57,088 nt of DNA from Nitrosomonas sp. GTDB taxonomy: Bacteria; Pseudomonadota; Gammaproteobacteria; Burkholderiales; Nitrosomonadaceae. The first letter of the stretch is position 1. Each line of letters starts with the position of its first letter. Shown in pieces: positions 31,505-39,454 of the stretch. The stretch spans positions 1-57,088 of the forward strand of contig JADJES010000020.1 of NCBI GenBank assembly GCA_016708955.1. Direction: 5' to 3'. Under the pieces are notes generated by a model. The model had not been told where the DNA came from. It saw only the letters and a program-made list of their open reading frames with translations, and did not search any database. Made by a program: the position numbers and the translations under genes.

Positions 31505-31876
31505 GATCAGGTCGCGAATTGAGAAAATAAACGGACGTGATCCAGTAAATTCAGCTCTCTTTTAATGAATGTAATTAAACTGATCACTTCTATTTTTCAG
31601 CATGATCGAATCGGCGCTTTTATCGCATGCTTTGCGTTTCCAAAAATAAATCCCAGTAGGCAATTCTTTAAATCGTTTGATGAGGAGTGGCAAATGCTCT
31701 AATGTGCTGGAGAAGGTGGCGGGTTTTCGGGTGAATGGGATAAGCGGCGAGTAATGGAACTGGAGAGGTATAGGCTGCGAATTGAGAATACAGTCGATGA
31801 ATTTAGTATGATTTTTGTTTTGTGATCTTGTTGTGTACGTTGCCGGTATTGGATTCTTGATTCTGTACCTGACCCC
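31505..31876. repeat. Long dispersed repeat copy R4
   Basis: About 372 bp from GATCAGGTCGCGAATTGAG to ATTCTGTACCTGACCCC, laid out like R1-R3. Right after it, the 18-bp string TGACCCCAAAGATTTCTT is repeated in tandem (31870-31906), a small duplication of the right edge. Confidence 0.85.
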
Positions 31877-31985
31877 AAAGATTTCTTGACCCCAAAGATT
31901 TCTTCTTCCAAGGCATGCAAAATCACCAAAAACTCAAACTATTTGTTGAGCCGGATCTGAAATTAATTTCAGATCCGGGGAATGG

Positions 31986-32954
31986 TTACTCAGTAGATCT
32001 TACCGGTGAAATAAAGCCAGGTGGCTTTATGGCAAGCACCGCACATCTTAACTGTTCGAGAATAGTCTCTGCGGTATTACCGATCAACAATCCGGCTATG
32101 CCTGTCCGTGCGACTGTTCCCATCACTACCATATCCGCCTGCAATTGCTTTGCTGTTTCCGGTATTACCGTGGATGCCGCTCCCCGGCGCAAATGCAATT
32201 GAGGAGAGAGATATTCGTAGACTTCCGTACCTAAATGGCTTTTCAGCTCCTCACACAATCGATCGAATCCCCTTTCGTGACGTGATCGCTCTCCTTCAAC
32301 GTAGCACGTAGCTGCTTCATCCGGATTGTTGCTCCATGACCGCACCGTCGCTTCACCTGGAGCATCCCAGACATGAACTAAGTGCAAAGCCGCAAAATCC
32401 GACAATGCGAGCGAACTGGACAGATCCAAAATCTGTTGATTAAGACCCCGCTCTGCTGTGTCAGGCATCCCTGGATTGAAATCGATCGCCGCCAGAATGC
32501 AGCGGTAATTAGATTTTTCCTCTGATTGCGTCAGCCATACCGGGCAAGGGCATTTGCGCAGCAAATGCATGTCATCACTACCAAACAGTCGATCGACAAA
32601 ACTTGGATTCTCGGCAGGCTTGATCAGCAGATCATGCCCGTTGCGCAACACGGTGCGAATGATTTCCAGAAAGCCGGTGCCTACCAGAACTTCATGCTGA
32701 ATGCGGAGTCGTTGTTGATAAGGCTCAGTCAAGGTCTGCAATGCCTGCAAGCACTCGGTTCTCATCATGGTTTGCAGGTCGGTGGAGATGCGTGCCCCGT
32801 CCAGCATAGTGATTCCCTCTGCCACGGGTTGCATCACGCCAACAACGGTCAGTTGCGCCTGGTTGTTTTCCGCCAGAGATATCGCCCGTTCCAGAGTTGG
32901 TTTGCTGACTTCCCCTGTCGTCACTACACAAAGTATGTTATTGAAATTACTCAT
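31986..32954 (-). CDS. Tandem universal stress protein (two UspA domains)
   Basis: About 322 residues with two UspA domains. The second has the ATP-binding pattern GTVARTGIAGLLIGNTAE (G-2x-G-9x-G-S/T). The ATG at 32954 (MSNFNNILCVVTTGEV) is preferred because GGGAGACAAA places a ribosome-binding site correctly in front of it. Usp proteins respond to starvation and energy stress and bind ATP. The gene stands alone between repeat R4 and the LysR locus. Confidence 0.9.
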   Translation of the reverse strand: MSNFNNILCVVTTGEVSKPTLERAISLAENNQAQLTVVGVMQPVAEGITMLDGARISTDLQTMMRTECLQALQTLTEPYQQRLRIQHEVLVGTGFLEIIRTVLRNGHDLLIKPAENPSFVDRLFGSDDMHLLRKCPCPVWLTQSEEKSNYRCILAAIDFNPGMPDTAERGLNQQILDLSSSLALSDFAALHLVHVWDAPGEATVRSWSNNPDEAATCYVEGERSRHERGFDRLCEELKSHLGTEVYEYLSPQLHLRRGAASTVIPETAKQLQADMVVMGTVARTGIAGLLIGNTAETILEQLRCAVLAIKPPGFISPVRSTE

Positions 32955-33242
32955 TTTGTCTCCCATAATCACCATCGGTTAGTAACCTATCCAAAGTTTT
33001 CTATCATACAAAAGTTTGATTTTCTCTGCTTGTTGTCTCGCGTCAATTATCTTGGCCGCTTTGGCGACAATTATGATGGCCGATTGAGTTTGTTGGCTAC
33101 TTCATGATTTGTATCTCCTCTACCAAGCATTCCCTAATAAATTGGATTGCTCTGCACGGAAATCGGAATTAATACCATTAATCCAAATTCGTTTAAGATG
33201 ATTTAAAGTATACACATATATGGGTTTTAGACTAACAGCGCG
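32955..33242. other. Gene-free stretch upstream of the stress-protein gene
   Basis: It holds the promoter side of the minus-strand stress-protein gene. I see no gene, repeat or clear site. Confidence 0.4.
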
Positions 33243-33507
33243 TGGGGACAGGCCGCTACTTGAAAAAATAAACGGGATCGAGATCTAGTGAACTCAGCGC
33301 TCTTCTAATTTGGTGTAATTAAACTGATTACCATTGTTTTGCAGCATGATCGAATCGGCGCTTCTTAACGCATGCTTATCGTCTTGCAAACACAAATCCC
33401 AATAAGGCAATCCTTCAAATCGTTTGATGAGAAAATCGACAAATGCCCTGACGCGCTGCGAGAGGTGGCGTGTTTGCGGGTAAATGGCATAGGCGGCGAG
33501 TTGTGAA
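33243..33507. repeat. LysR 3' end and flank, source-like copy of the left part of the R repeats
   Basis: The segment starts TGGGGACAGGCCGCTACTTG, which aligns with the left end of the R repeats (GGGGTCAGGTCGCGAATTG). It runs through GCAGCATGATCGAATCGGCG, shared by R1, R3, R4 and this locus, and stops being similar at about GGCGAGTTGTG (33507). Here it is the true 3' end of a LysR gene, and the short element is absent. Confidence 0.85.
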
Positions 33508-34294
33508 AGTTGGTATTCGGTTAAAAGCGGGATCAATGTGCCACTTTCAATTGCTTTGTACACGATAAATGTCGGCATCAGCACGATGCCCAATCCATCA
33601 ACGGCGGCATCGCGAAGAAATTCGCCATTGCTGGCTTTTAGATAAGGGGTTATTTTGGTTTTAATCAATGGACCTTCGGCGTCGAACATATTCCAGTTTT
33701 CAAAATTGCTGATCAGGTTGTAGACCAAACACCGGTGTTTGATTAATTCTTGCGGCGATTGGGGTGTGCCATTGCGTTCGAGGTAAGCCGGACTCGCGCA
33801 CATCACGGCCTGAATCGGGGCAAGACGTCGTGCGATCAGACTGGAGTCCGGCAAGCTGGCGATACGAATGGCGAGATCAAAGCCTTCTGCAAGAATATCC
33901 ACTTGGCGGTCATTAAAGTCCAGATCGAATTCAATGTCGGGATGCGCCTGTAAAAACGCATTGATCGCAGGTCCCAGATGCATCAAGCCAAAACTCAGCG
34001 GCACAGCGACTTTCAGGCTGCCTTTTAGGGCGCCGTGGAATTGTGACGTGGCATGCTCTGCTTCGAGGATGTCGGCAAGGATGCGTACAGACTGTTGATA
34101 AAAGGCGCGCCCGCTGTCGGTCAAATTCATTTGCCGGGTGGTGCGATGAAATAGCTCAACACCGAGATGTGCCTCGAGTTCTTTCAAACAAAGCTAACCA
34201 CTGATTTGGCTACATCCATACGATCCGCCGCGCCGCTAATGCTACCGGCCTCAACGACACGCACAAACGCGCTCATATTTTCAAATCGGTTCAT
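33294..34294 (-). pseudogene. LysR-family transcriptional regulator (frameshift in the HTH)
   Basis: The regulator begins with ATG at 34294 (MNRFENMSAFVRVVEAGSIS, GAADRMDVAKSVVS). It then loses one base near 34190, inside the helix-turn-helix, just where SRRxKELE is expected; the rest continues in frame from KELEAHLGVELFHRTTRQM to the stop at 33294. The effector domain (residues about 90-300) is complete. The gene is divergent from pirin-doxX, with 127 bp between them, the usual layout for a LysR that controls the divergent operon. As written it would not make a DNA-binding protein. Confidence 0.85.
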
Positions 34295-34421
34295 TGGATT
34301 GTTTTATTGTTGCTAATATCAGAACAGTTATTTCTTATGATGGCTATTTATTCTTGCAATCGCAACTATGATAATACTTCCAGCAAACACGTCATAACGA
34401 TTTTTTACCGGAAAGGAGAAA

Positions 34422-35294
34422 ATGATGAATACAGCCGTTAGCGCGACACGATTAATTCCCGCAGTGGCAGTACCGGAAGGCGCCGGTGTTACGGTGCACC
34501 GTACGATTGGCACACCGGCATTACGCAATTATGATCCATTCCTGTTGCTGGATCACATCAGCAGCAATAACCCGGAGGAATACATTGCCGGTTTTCCGTC
34601 TCATCCGCATCGGGGGTTTAATACTTTCACGTATATCATCGATGGTCATATGGCGCATCAAGACAGTATGGGTAATACCGGCGACCTGGGTCCCGGCTCC
34701 GCGCAGTGGATGAAGGCCGCCAGCGGCGTTATTCATTCCGAAATGCCGAAACAGGAAAACGGTTTGTTACGCGGATTTCAACTGTGGATTAACCTGCCTG
34801 CAGCGAATAAGCTGGATCATCCTGAGTATCAGGAATATTCCGCAGCAGCCTTTCCTGTGGTGGAAACACCGGATTATCGGCTGAAGGTATTAATCGGCCG
34901 CTTTGCCGATGTGAGTGCGCCGATTGTGGATAACATTACCGATGTGTCTTATTTAGATGTGCAGGTACAACCCGGCAAGCATTTTCAGAATCACTTGCCG
35001 GTGGAGAACAATAGTTTTCTGTATGTGTTCGAGGGTAGCGGGCAGCTCGACGGACACATGGTGCCGCTGCATTCCCTCGTAACAGTGGAGTCTGATGATC
35101 GTTCGTTCGACTTTATCGCAGGAAAAACGGGCGCACGTTTTGTCGTCGTGAGTGGTAAGCCGATTCGTGAGCCGATTGTTCAATACGGTCCATTTGTGAT
35201 GAACACTCGAGAACAAATTGATCAGGCGATGAAAGATTTTCAGTCTAACGACTTTGTGCGTGATCGTGCGTGGATCAAGCGCGATAAAAGATAA
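34422..35294 (+). CDS. Pirin family protein
   Basis: A 290-residue bicupin. The pirin metal site is present: HPHRGFNTFTY (about residues 62-72) and a third His in SGVIHSEMP, with the supporting GxxxHxDS region (IDGHMAHQDSMGN). Some pirins have quercetin 2,3-dioxygenase activity; others act as redox sensors. AAAGGAG lies 5 bp before the ATG. It is divergent from LysR and upstream of doxX, with a small inserted element in between. Confidence 0.92.
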   Translation: MMNTAVSATRLIPAVAVPEGAGVTVHRTIGTPALRNYDPFLLLDHISSNNPEEYIAGFPSHPHRGFNTFTYIIDGHMAHQDSMGNTGDLGPGSAQWMKAASGVIHSEMPKQENGLLRGFQLWINLPAANKLDHPEYQEYSAAAFPVVETPDYRLKVLIGRFADVSAPIVDNITDVSYLDVQVQPGKHFQNHLPVENNSFLYVFEGSGQLDGHMVPLHSLVTVESDDRSFDFIAGKTGARFVVVSGKPIREPIVQYGPFVMNTREQIDQAMKDFQSNDFVRDRAWIKRDKR

Positions 35295-35307
35295 AATAAA
35301 TAATCAA

Positions 35308-35450
35308 GGGCACTTCTAAAAATCCAAATTTCGTCTCAACACTTTGTTACTCGAAAAAAATGTTTCCTTACATATCATGCATATGCTGCGTAACCATTTT
35401 TTTCTCGTGCCTCGTTTTGTTTAGAACTTTGAATTTTTAGGAGTGCCCTC
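35308..35450. mobile_element. MITE-like 143-bp element with inverted ends and flanking direct repeat
   Basis: The ends are GGGCACTTCTAAAAATCCAAA and the inverted TTTGAATTTTTAGGAGTGCCC (two or three mismatches). The 9-mer AATAATCAA flanks both sides (35299-35307 and 35451-35459), as expected for a target duplication. It holds no coding sequence and sits between pirin and doxX. Confidence 0.75.
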
Positions 35451-35479
35451 AATAATCAACCAATTTTAAGGAGATTCAA

Positions 35480-35860
35480 ATGGAAAAAATCAGTCAATTC
35501 GTAGCACGGCTATTTCTGGGGCAGATTTTTCTGCTTTCCGGTATTTTCAAAATCAGCGGATACGAAGGCACGCAGGGATATATGGACGCGATGGGCGTGC
35601 CGGGTATGCTATTGCCGCTGGTGATATTACTTGAAGCGGGCGGTGGTTTGGCGATCATTGCGGGATGGCAGACTAAGTTAGTCTCGATTGCATTGGCAGC
35701 ATTCACGGTTGTCGCTGCTGTGATCTTTCACAATAATTTTTCCGATCAGATGCAGATGATCATGTTCATGAAGAATATTGCGATAGCGGGCGGCCTCATA
35801 CTATTGGCTATTCATGGTGCGGGGAGCTACAGTCTTGATAGCCGCCGTAATGTGTCATAA
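35480..35860 (+). CDS. DoxX family membrane protein
   Basis: A 126-residue protein with four membrane helices and the family start FVARLFLGQIFLLSGIFKI, plus GYMDAMGVPG and LVILLEAGGGLAIIAGW. DoxX-type proteins are linked to quinone or thiol redox reactions, and pirin-DoxX pairs under a LysR regulator are common. AAGGAG precedes the ATG. Its stop overlaps the convergent M14 gene by 6 bp. Confidence 0.88.
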   Translation: MEKISQFVARLFLGQIFLLSGIFKISGYEGTQGYMDAMGVPGMLLPLVILLEAGGGLAIIAGWQTKLVSIALAAFTVVAAVIFHNNFSDQMQMIMFMKNIAIAGGLILLAIHGAGSYSLDSRRNVS

Positions 35861-36877
35861 GGGGCTGATCAATTTCAGCTCCAGACGCTCCATCAGGTAG
35901 CACAGACAATCCTGGCGAATAATCAGAATATCCCGAGTTAGCATGGCAGGCATGACCGGGCGCCGAATTATCAGCTCACCAGCTTTGACTTCGAAGTAAT
36001 AGCCGCTGATATCTTGGCCTGTTTCATTCAGGGCCCGCAGAGGCATCAAATTTGTATCCGATACGAAGCCTAAGCGGGTGCCAGGCTCAAGCTCGCGAAA
36101 ATTGTAATGATCTATGTTTTCTTCTAAACACAGGTTCGATAAACTGGCGCCCACGCTTAGGCTGATGGCTTCAGGAACAGTAACAACCGCCACACTATGG
36201 AACAAACTCAGATCATGTTTTGGAACCGGGTGGGCAGGAAAGCTGGATAAATGCAATGCACCTTCCACAAAAGTTGCTGCATGTTCTATTCCGCCTATGC
36301 CTCCAGGCTTGCCACACTCCAGCGTAACGGCGGGACAAAGATGAGCGAAGGCTTCAGACTGAACCCCCTTAGGATTAGTAAAGTACACAACAATGCGTGA
36401 AAACATTGTGGCCAAGTGCAGGAAGGTATCATCCAACCGGTTGATGCAAGCGTAGTGCGGGTTTAATCCACTGTTGTTGTGAATGTCAATGCTGGCAAAC
36501 ACACCGCGTTGCATCATTATTTTGACTACTTTTCGTGTCATCCGGTGCTCTGCAGCGTTTGCATCAGCATCTGCCGACCACACGCGGTTATAATCCAACT
36601 GATTCTCCAGCCGTCGCACACCTTGGCGTGCCGCTTCAATATTGCCGATAAAAAGTGAAAGGGCGCGTGGCAAGGTGGTATTTTGATACTTCTTTAACAC
36701 CGTCTGCATTGCTTTCAAACCGGTATCCTCATTGCCATGCAGTAAAATTGACACAAACAGTGGTATATCCCGCCGCCCGGGGAGATGAATCAAAGTGGGG
36801 CCGGGCAAAATGGTATATAGCTCCCTGGCTTCGACTTGTAGCAACCCATCGGGTAAATAATCCAGCTCGGTTAACAT
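35855..36877 (-). CDS. Succinylglutamate desuccinylase/aspartoacylase-type (M14) hydrolase
   Basis: About 340 residues with the zinc-carboxypeptidase-like set LLHGNEDTG (H-x-x-E), SIDIHNNSGLNPHYACI and the catalytic TLECGKPGG. I prefer the ATG at 36877; a GTG 15 bp upstream is possible. The start overlaps the end of the GCS2-like gene, so the two form an operon. The likely job is hydrolysis of an acyl-amino-acid or small amide; the substrate is unknown. The ligase-plus-hydrolase pairing suggests a small gamma-glutamyl-type metabolite pathway. Confidence 0.82.
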   Translation of the reverse strand: MLTELDYLPDGLLQVEARELYTILPGPTLIHLPGRRDIPLFVSILLHGNEDTGLKAMQTVLKKYQNTTLPRALSLFIGNIEAARQGVRRLENQLDYNRVWSADADANAAEHRMTRKVVKIMMQRGVFASIDIHNNSGLNPHYACINRLDDTFLHLATMFSRIVVYFTNPKGVQSEAFAHLCPAVTLECGKPGGIGGIEHAATFVEGALHLSSFPAHPVPKHDLSLFHSVAVVTVPEAISLSVGASLSNLCLEENIDHYNFRELEPGTRLGFVSDTNLMPLRALNETGQDISGYYFEVKAGELIIRRPVMPAMLTRDILIIRQDCLCYLMERLELKLISPL

Positions 36878-36879
36878 GC

Positions 36880-38304
36880 TTACAATCCCCACTCGTGAAC
36901 AGGCGCGCCGCTGCGTTGCCTCTCAAGATAAGCTGCAACAAGGCGCAGACTGTCCGCCTGATGCTTCTCACGATAATTCCGTTGCCAAACGGCGCCGGTC
37001 TGCCCAGTTTGAATCCGTGTTTCCAGAATACCGAGGTAATGATTGATGTCTGGCTTGTTAATATTCAATATTTTTAAGCCGTGCCGCGCCATTGGCAAAA
37101 TCTCTTCCAGCAGCAATGTTTTTGCATCAGTGGTACTGCCATCCAGCCATGTCATCGGCGCGCGCAATCCATCACGCGCCGCAGCGTAGAAATTATTGCG
37201 CGCATGCTCAAAACTAAGTCTGGATTCGGGCGCATCGCTTAGGCTGGCGAGAAAACGAGCAAGACCGAAATACAAGGCGGCATTTGCAATCATGTCGGCA
37301 ATCGTCGGGCCGGCAGGCAGTACGCGTTGCTCAATGCGCAGATGCAAAATACCATCCGGATCAAAGCCAATCAAGGGCCGGACCCAGCGCCAGATAGTGC
37401 CGTTATGCAATCTGAGGTGCGCGAACTGCTGGGGTGGACTATCCATCAGAATGGGTAATAAAACGGGATGGGTTGCAAGATTATGCGCAAAGCACTCGAA
37501 CAGAGATTCTCTCGCATAACCTTGTCCGAAACTGACCCGGTGATTTTCCAGACTTGATTCATCAACGATTTCAACTGACTGCTCAAACAGTGTAATACGC
37601 GTCTCATCCCATAAATCGGTATCAAACAACAAAGGGGAGTTCCCTGCTGCGGCTAGCAAAGGTCCGGCTGCAATAATGGAAGCATTAAAATAGCGTACTG
37701 CATTACGTTGAGGGCTTTGCAGGTGAATTTGAAACGATGTCGTAGCCGCTTCCAGCATGACATCCGGATGATCGATATCCAGAGTTTCACGCCCGTCGAC
37801 ACGGATACGAAGCGACCGGCCAGCACGCTGCATCAACACCTGCTCGTTTAAGGCACGATAGCGCTTTGAATCAGACATGTTGGCAAGGCAGAGATCCGCC
37901 TGCCGTACAGTGGGCAGAATGCCAACCATCATCAGCACGCTGTCCATTCCATGTGCGACATCCTGGCATTGTTGCCAATTCTGATCCAATTCCCGGGCTA
38001 AGGCTGATAAAACATTTCCTTGGAGTGGCAAGGGTGCACCATTAAGTTCCACGTTAAAACGCGAAAGTTCGGGTACTACCAACGGATTGTTGAGGCAAGT
38101 CAAGAATGGTTGATTAATCGGCGATGGAAAATAATTATGATCCACCAGCCAGGATTCCAGTTCATATCCGCCAATGTCCCCGATATCTGAAAAGCGACCT
38201 TCCGAAAGCTGAGTTTGCAGCAGCTCTGCTTCATCAGACAGGCGGCGCTCATATACTTTGAAAGTCTCTTCGTTGAAGTGCGTTTGGGTAATCTCTTGGC
38301 CCAT
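36880..38304 (-). CDS. Glutamate-cysteine ligase (GCS2)-like family protein
   Basis: A 474-residue protein with the GCS2-type ATP-grasp-like fold pattern: GGYELESWLVDHNYFP near the start, RFNVELNGAPLPLQGN, ATTSFQIHLQ and HLRIEQRVLPAGPT. It is longer than YbdK (about 370) because of a C-terminal helical extension. These enzymes join glutamate to an amine, but members of this branch are not proven to make gamma-glutamylcysteine. It is the first gene of a two-gene operon with the M14 hydrolase. Confidence 0.8.
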   Translation of the reverse strand: MGQEITQTHFNEETFKVYERRLSDEAELLQTQLSEGRFSDIGDIGGYELESWLVDHNYFPSPINQPFLTCLNNPLVVPELSRFNVELNGAPLPLQGNVLSALARELDQNWQQCQDVAHGMDSVLMMVGILPTVRQADLCLANMSDSKRYRALNEQVLMQRAGRSLRIRVDGRETLDIDHPDVMLEAATTSFQIHLQSPQRNAVRYFNASIIAAGPLLAAAGNSPLLFDTDLWDETRITLFEQSVEIVDESSLENHRVSFGQGYARESLFECFAHNLATHPVLLPILMDSPPQQFAHLRLHNGTIWRWVRPLIGFDPDGILHLRIEQRVLPAGPTIADMIANAALYFGLARFLASLSDAPESRLSFEHARNNFYAAARDGLRAPMTWLDGSTTDAKTLLLEEILPMARHGLKILNINKPDINHYLGILETRIQTGQTGAVWQRNYREKHQADSLRLVAAYLERQRSGAPVHEWGL

Positions 38305-38716
38305 TTTTGATGCCTAAGTTGAAGGAATAACGCCGCAGCGGGTAGACAAGATAACAATCTTCTCGATAGTGGAAAATGTAACAAAGATTTGTGTTGAGGT
38401 CAAAACGGTGTGTCAATAACAAACAATCGGAAGTCACTAAAGCATGATGTAAATTCAATACCATTATAGATAAGAGTTTTTCAATGTTGTTTCCCTGATA
38501 GTTTTCAGTCTTCATCGGTTTAAGGAATTGGGTTGTTTGTAAGCGAGTTTCCTATCTTTTCATTTCAAGAGAAACTGTGTCGAGCAAATCAAATTGATTG
38601 TTGGATCGAGTTATGGCTTGTATCGTGCGATATAACAGACTAAACTTGGCTCCGATATTTGTAGCCGTAAGGCCGAATTCTGACGTTAATATTTTCCACT
38701 TGAGAATCTATACCGC
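38305..38716. other. Divergent gap upstream of the GCS2-like gene and sdhC
   Basis: This 412-bp gap should hold the promoters of both operons. I see no gene and no confident operator. Confidence 0.45.
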
Positions 38717-39106
38717 ATGGAAGCGAAATTGCAGAATAAACGCCCCAAGCATCTGAATCTCTTCAAGATCAGGCAGCCTTTCCCGGCTGTGGTTTCAATT
38801 CTGCACCGCATCAGTGGTGCATTGCTGTTTTTCCCCGGGATCCCATTAATATTGTATAGCCTGCAAATGCTGCTGCAATCACCGCAAGGTTTTGAAGCTT
38901 TGCAGGATTGTTTGCGCGATCCGGTCATTAAAGTGGCGCTGCTGCTCCCAATATGGTTTTTTCTGCATCATTTGTGCGCAGGCATTCGCCATCTGGCATT
39001 GGATTTGCATATCGGTGTCACGCTGCCGCAGGCGCGCATGGGAAGTAGGTTGGTAGCGGCGGCGGGTATCCTCCTCACTGCGCTGATCGGAGTGATGCTA
39101 TGGTAA
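38717..39106 (+). CDS. sdhC: Succinate dehydrogenase, cytochrome b556 subunit
   Basis: A 129-residue membrane anchor with three helices. The SdhC signature RPKHLNLFKIRQPFPAVVS, then ILHRISGALLFF, is present, and the heme-ligand histidine region is FFLHHLCAGIRHLALD. It overlaps sdhD by 7 bp. Together with sdhD it anchors the dehydrogenase to the inner membrane and passes electrons to quinone. Confidence 0.93.
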   Translation: MEAKLQNKRPKHLNLFKIRQPFPAVVSILHRISGALLFFPGIPLILYSLQMLLQSPQGFEALQDCLRDPVIKVALLLPIWFFLHHLCAGIRHLALDLHIGVTLPQARMGSRLVAAAGILLTALIGVMLW

Positions 39107-39453
39107 AACAATCCAGGCGTGCCGTAACGGGCGCGCACTACGGTTTAAAAGATTGGCTGGCGCAACGCGTGACAGCCGTATTGATGACGCTTTATCTCAT
39201 AGGGCTGGCCGGTGTTTTATGCATTGTTGCGCCGCAAGATTACGCGGCATGGAAAGGCCTATTCAGCCACCAAGTGATGCGCATCGCGACCTTCGTATTT
39301 TTCATTTGCGTTTTCTGGCATGCCTGGATCGGGATGCGTAATATCCTGATGGATTATGTGCACCCGGTGGCAATCCGCTTAACCGTGCAAATTCTGGTGA
39401 TTACTGCCTTACTGTTTTATCTGGTATGGACTGCTGACATATTGTGGAGTTGA
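39100..39453 (+). CDS. sdhD: Succinate dehydrogenase, membrane anchor subunit
   Basis: A 117-residue protein with three helices and the SdhD pattern LKDWLAQRVTAVLMTLY and FFICVFWHAWIGMRNILMDYV (heme/quinone region). It ends one base before the GTG start of sdhA, so translation is probably coupled. Confidence 0.93.
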   Translation: MVKQSRRAVTGAHYGLKDWLAQRVTAVLMTLYLIGLAGVLCIVAPQDYAAWKGLFSHQVMRIATFVFFICVFWHAWIGMRNILMDYVHPVAIRLTVQILVITALLFYLVWTADILWS

Positions 39454-39454
39454 T

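Noticed and set aside
31301..31522. 73-codon frame after the peroxidase gene
   Set aside because: It has no domain, no good start and runs into repeat R4.
24263..31876. Repeats as a CRISPR array
   Set aside because: The units are about 380 bp, far apart and separated by genes; there are no regular short repeats or spacers and no cas genes.
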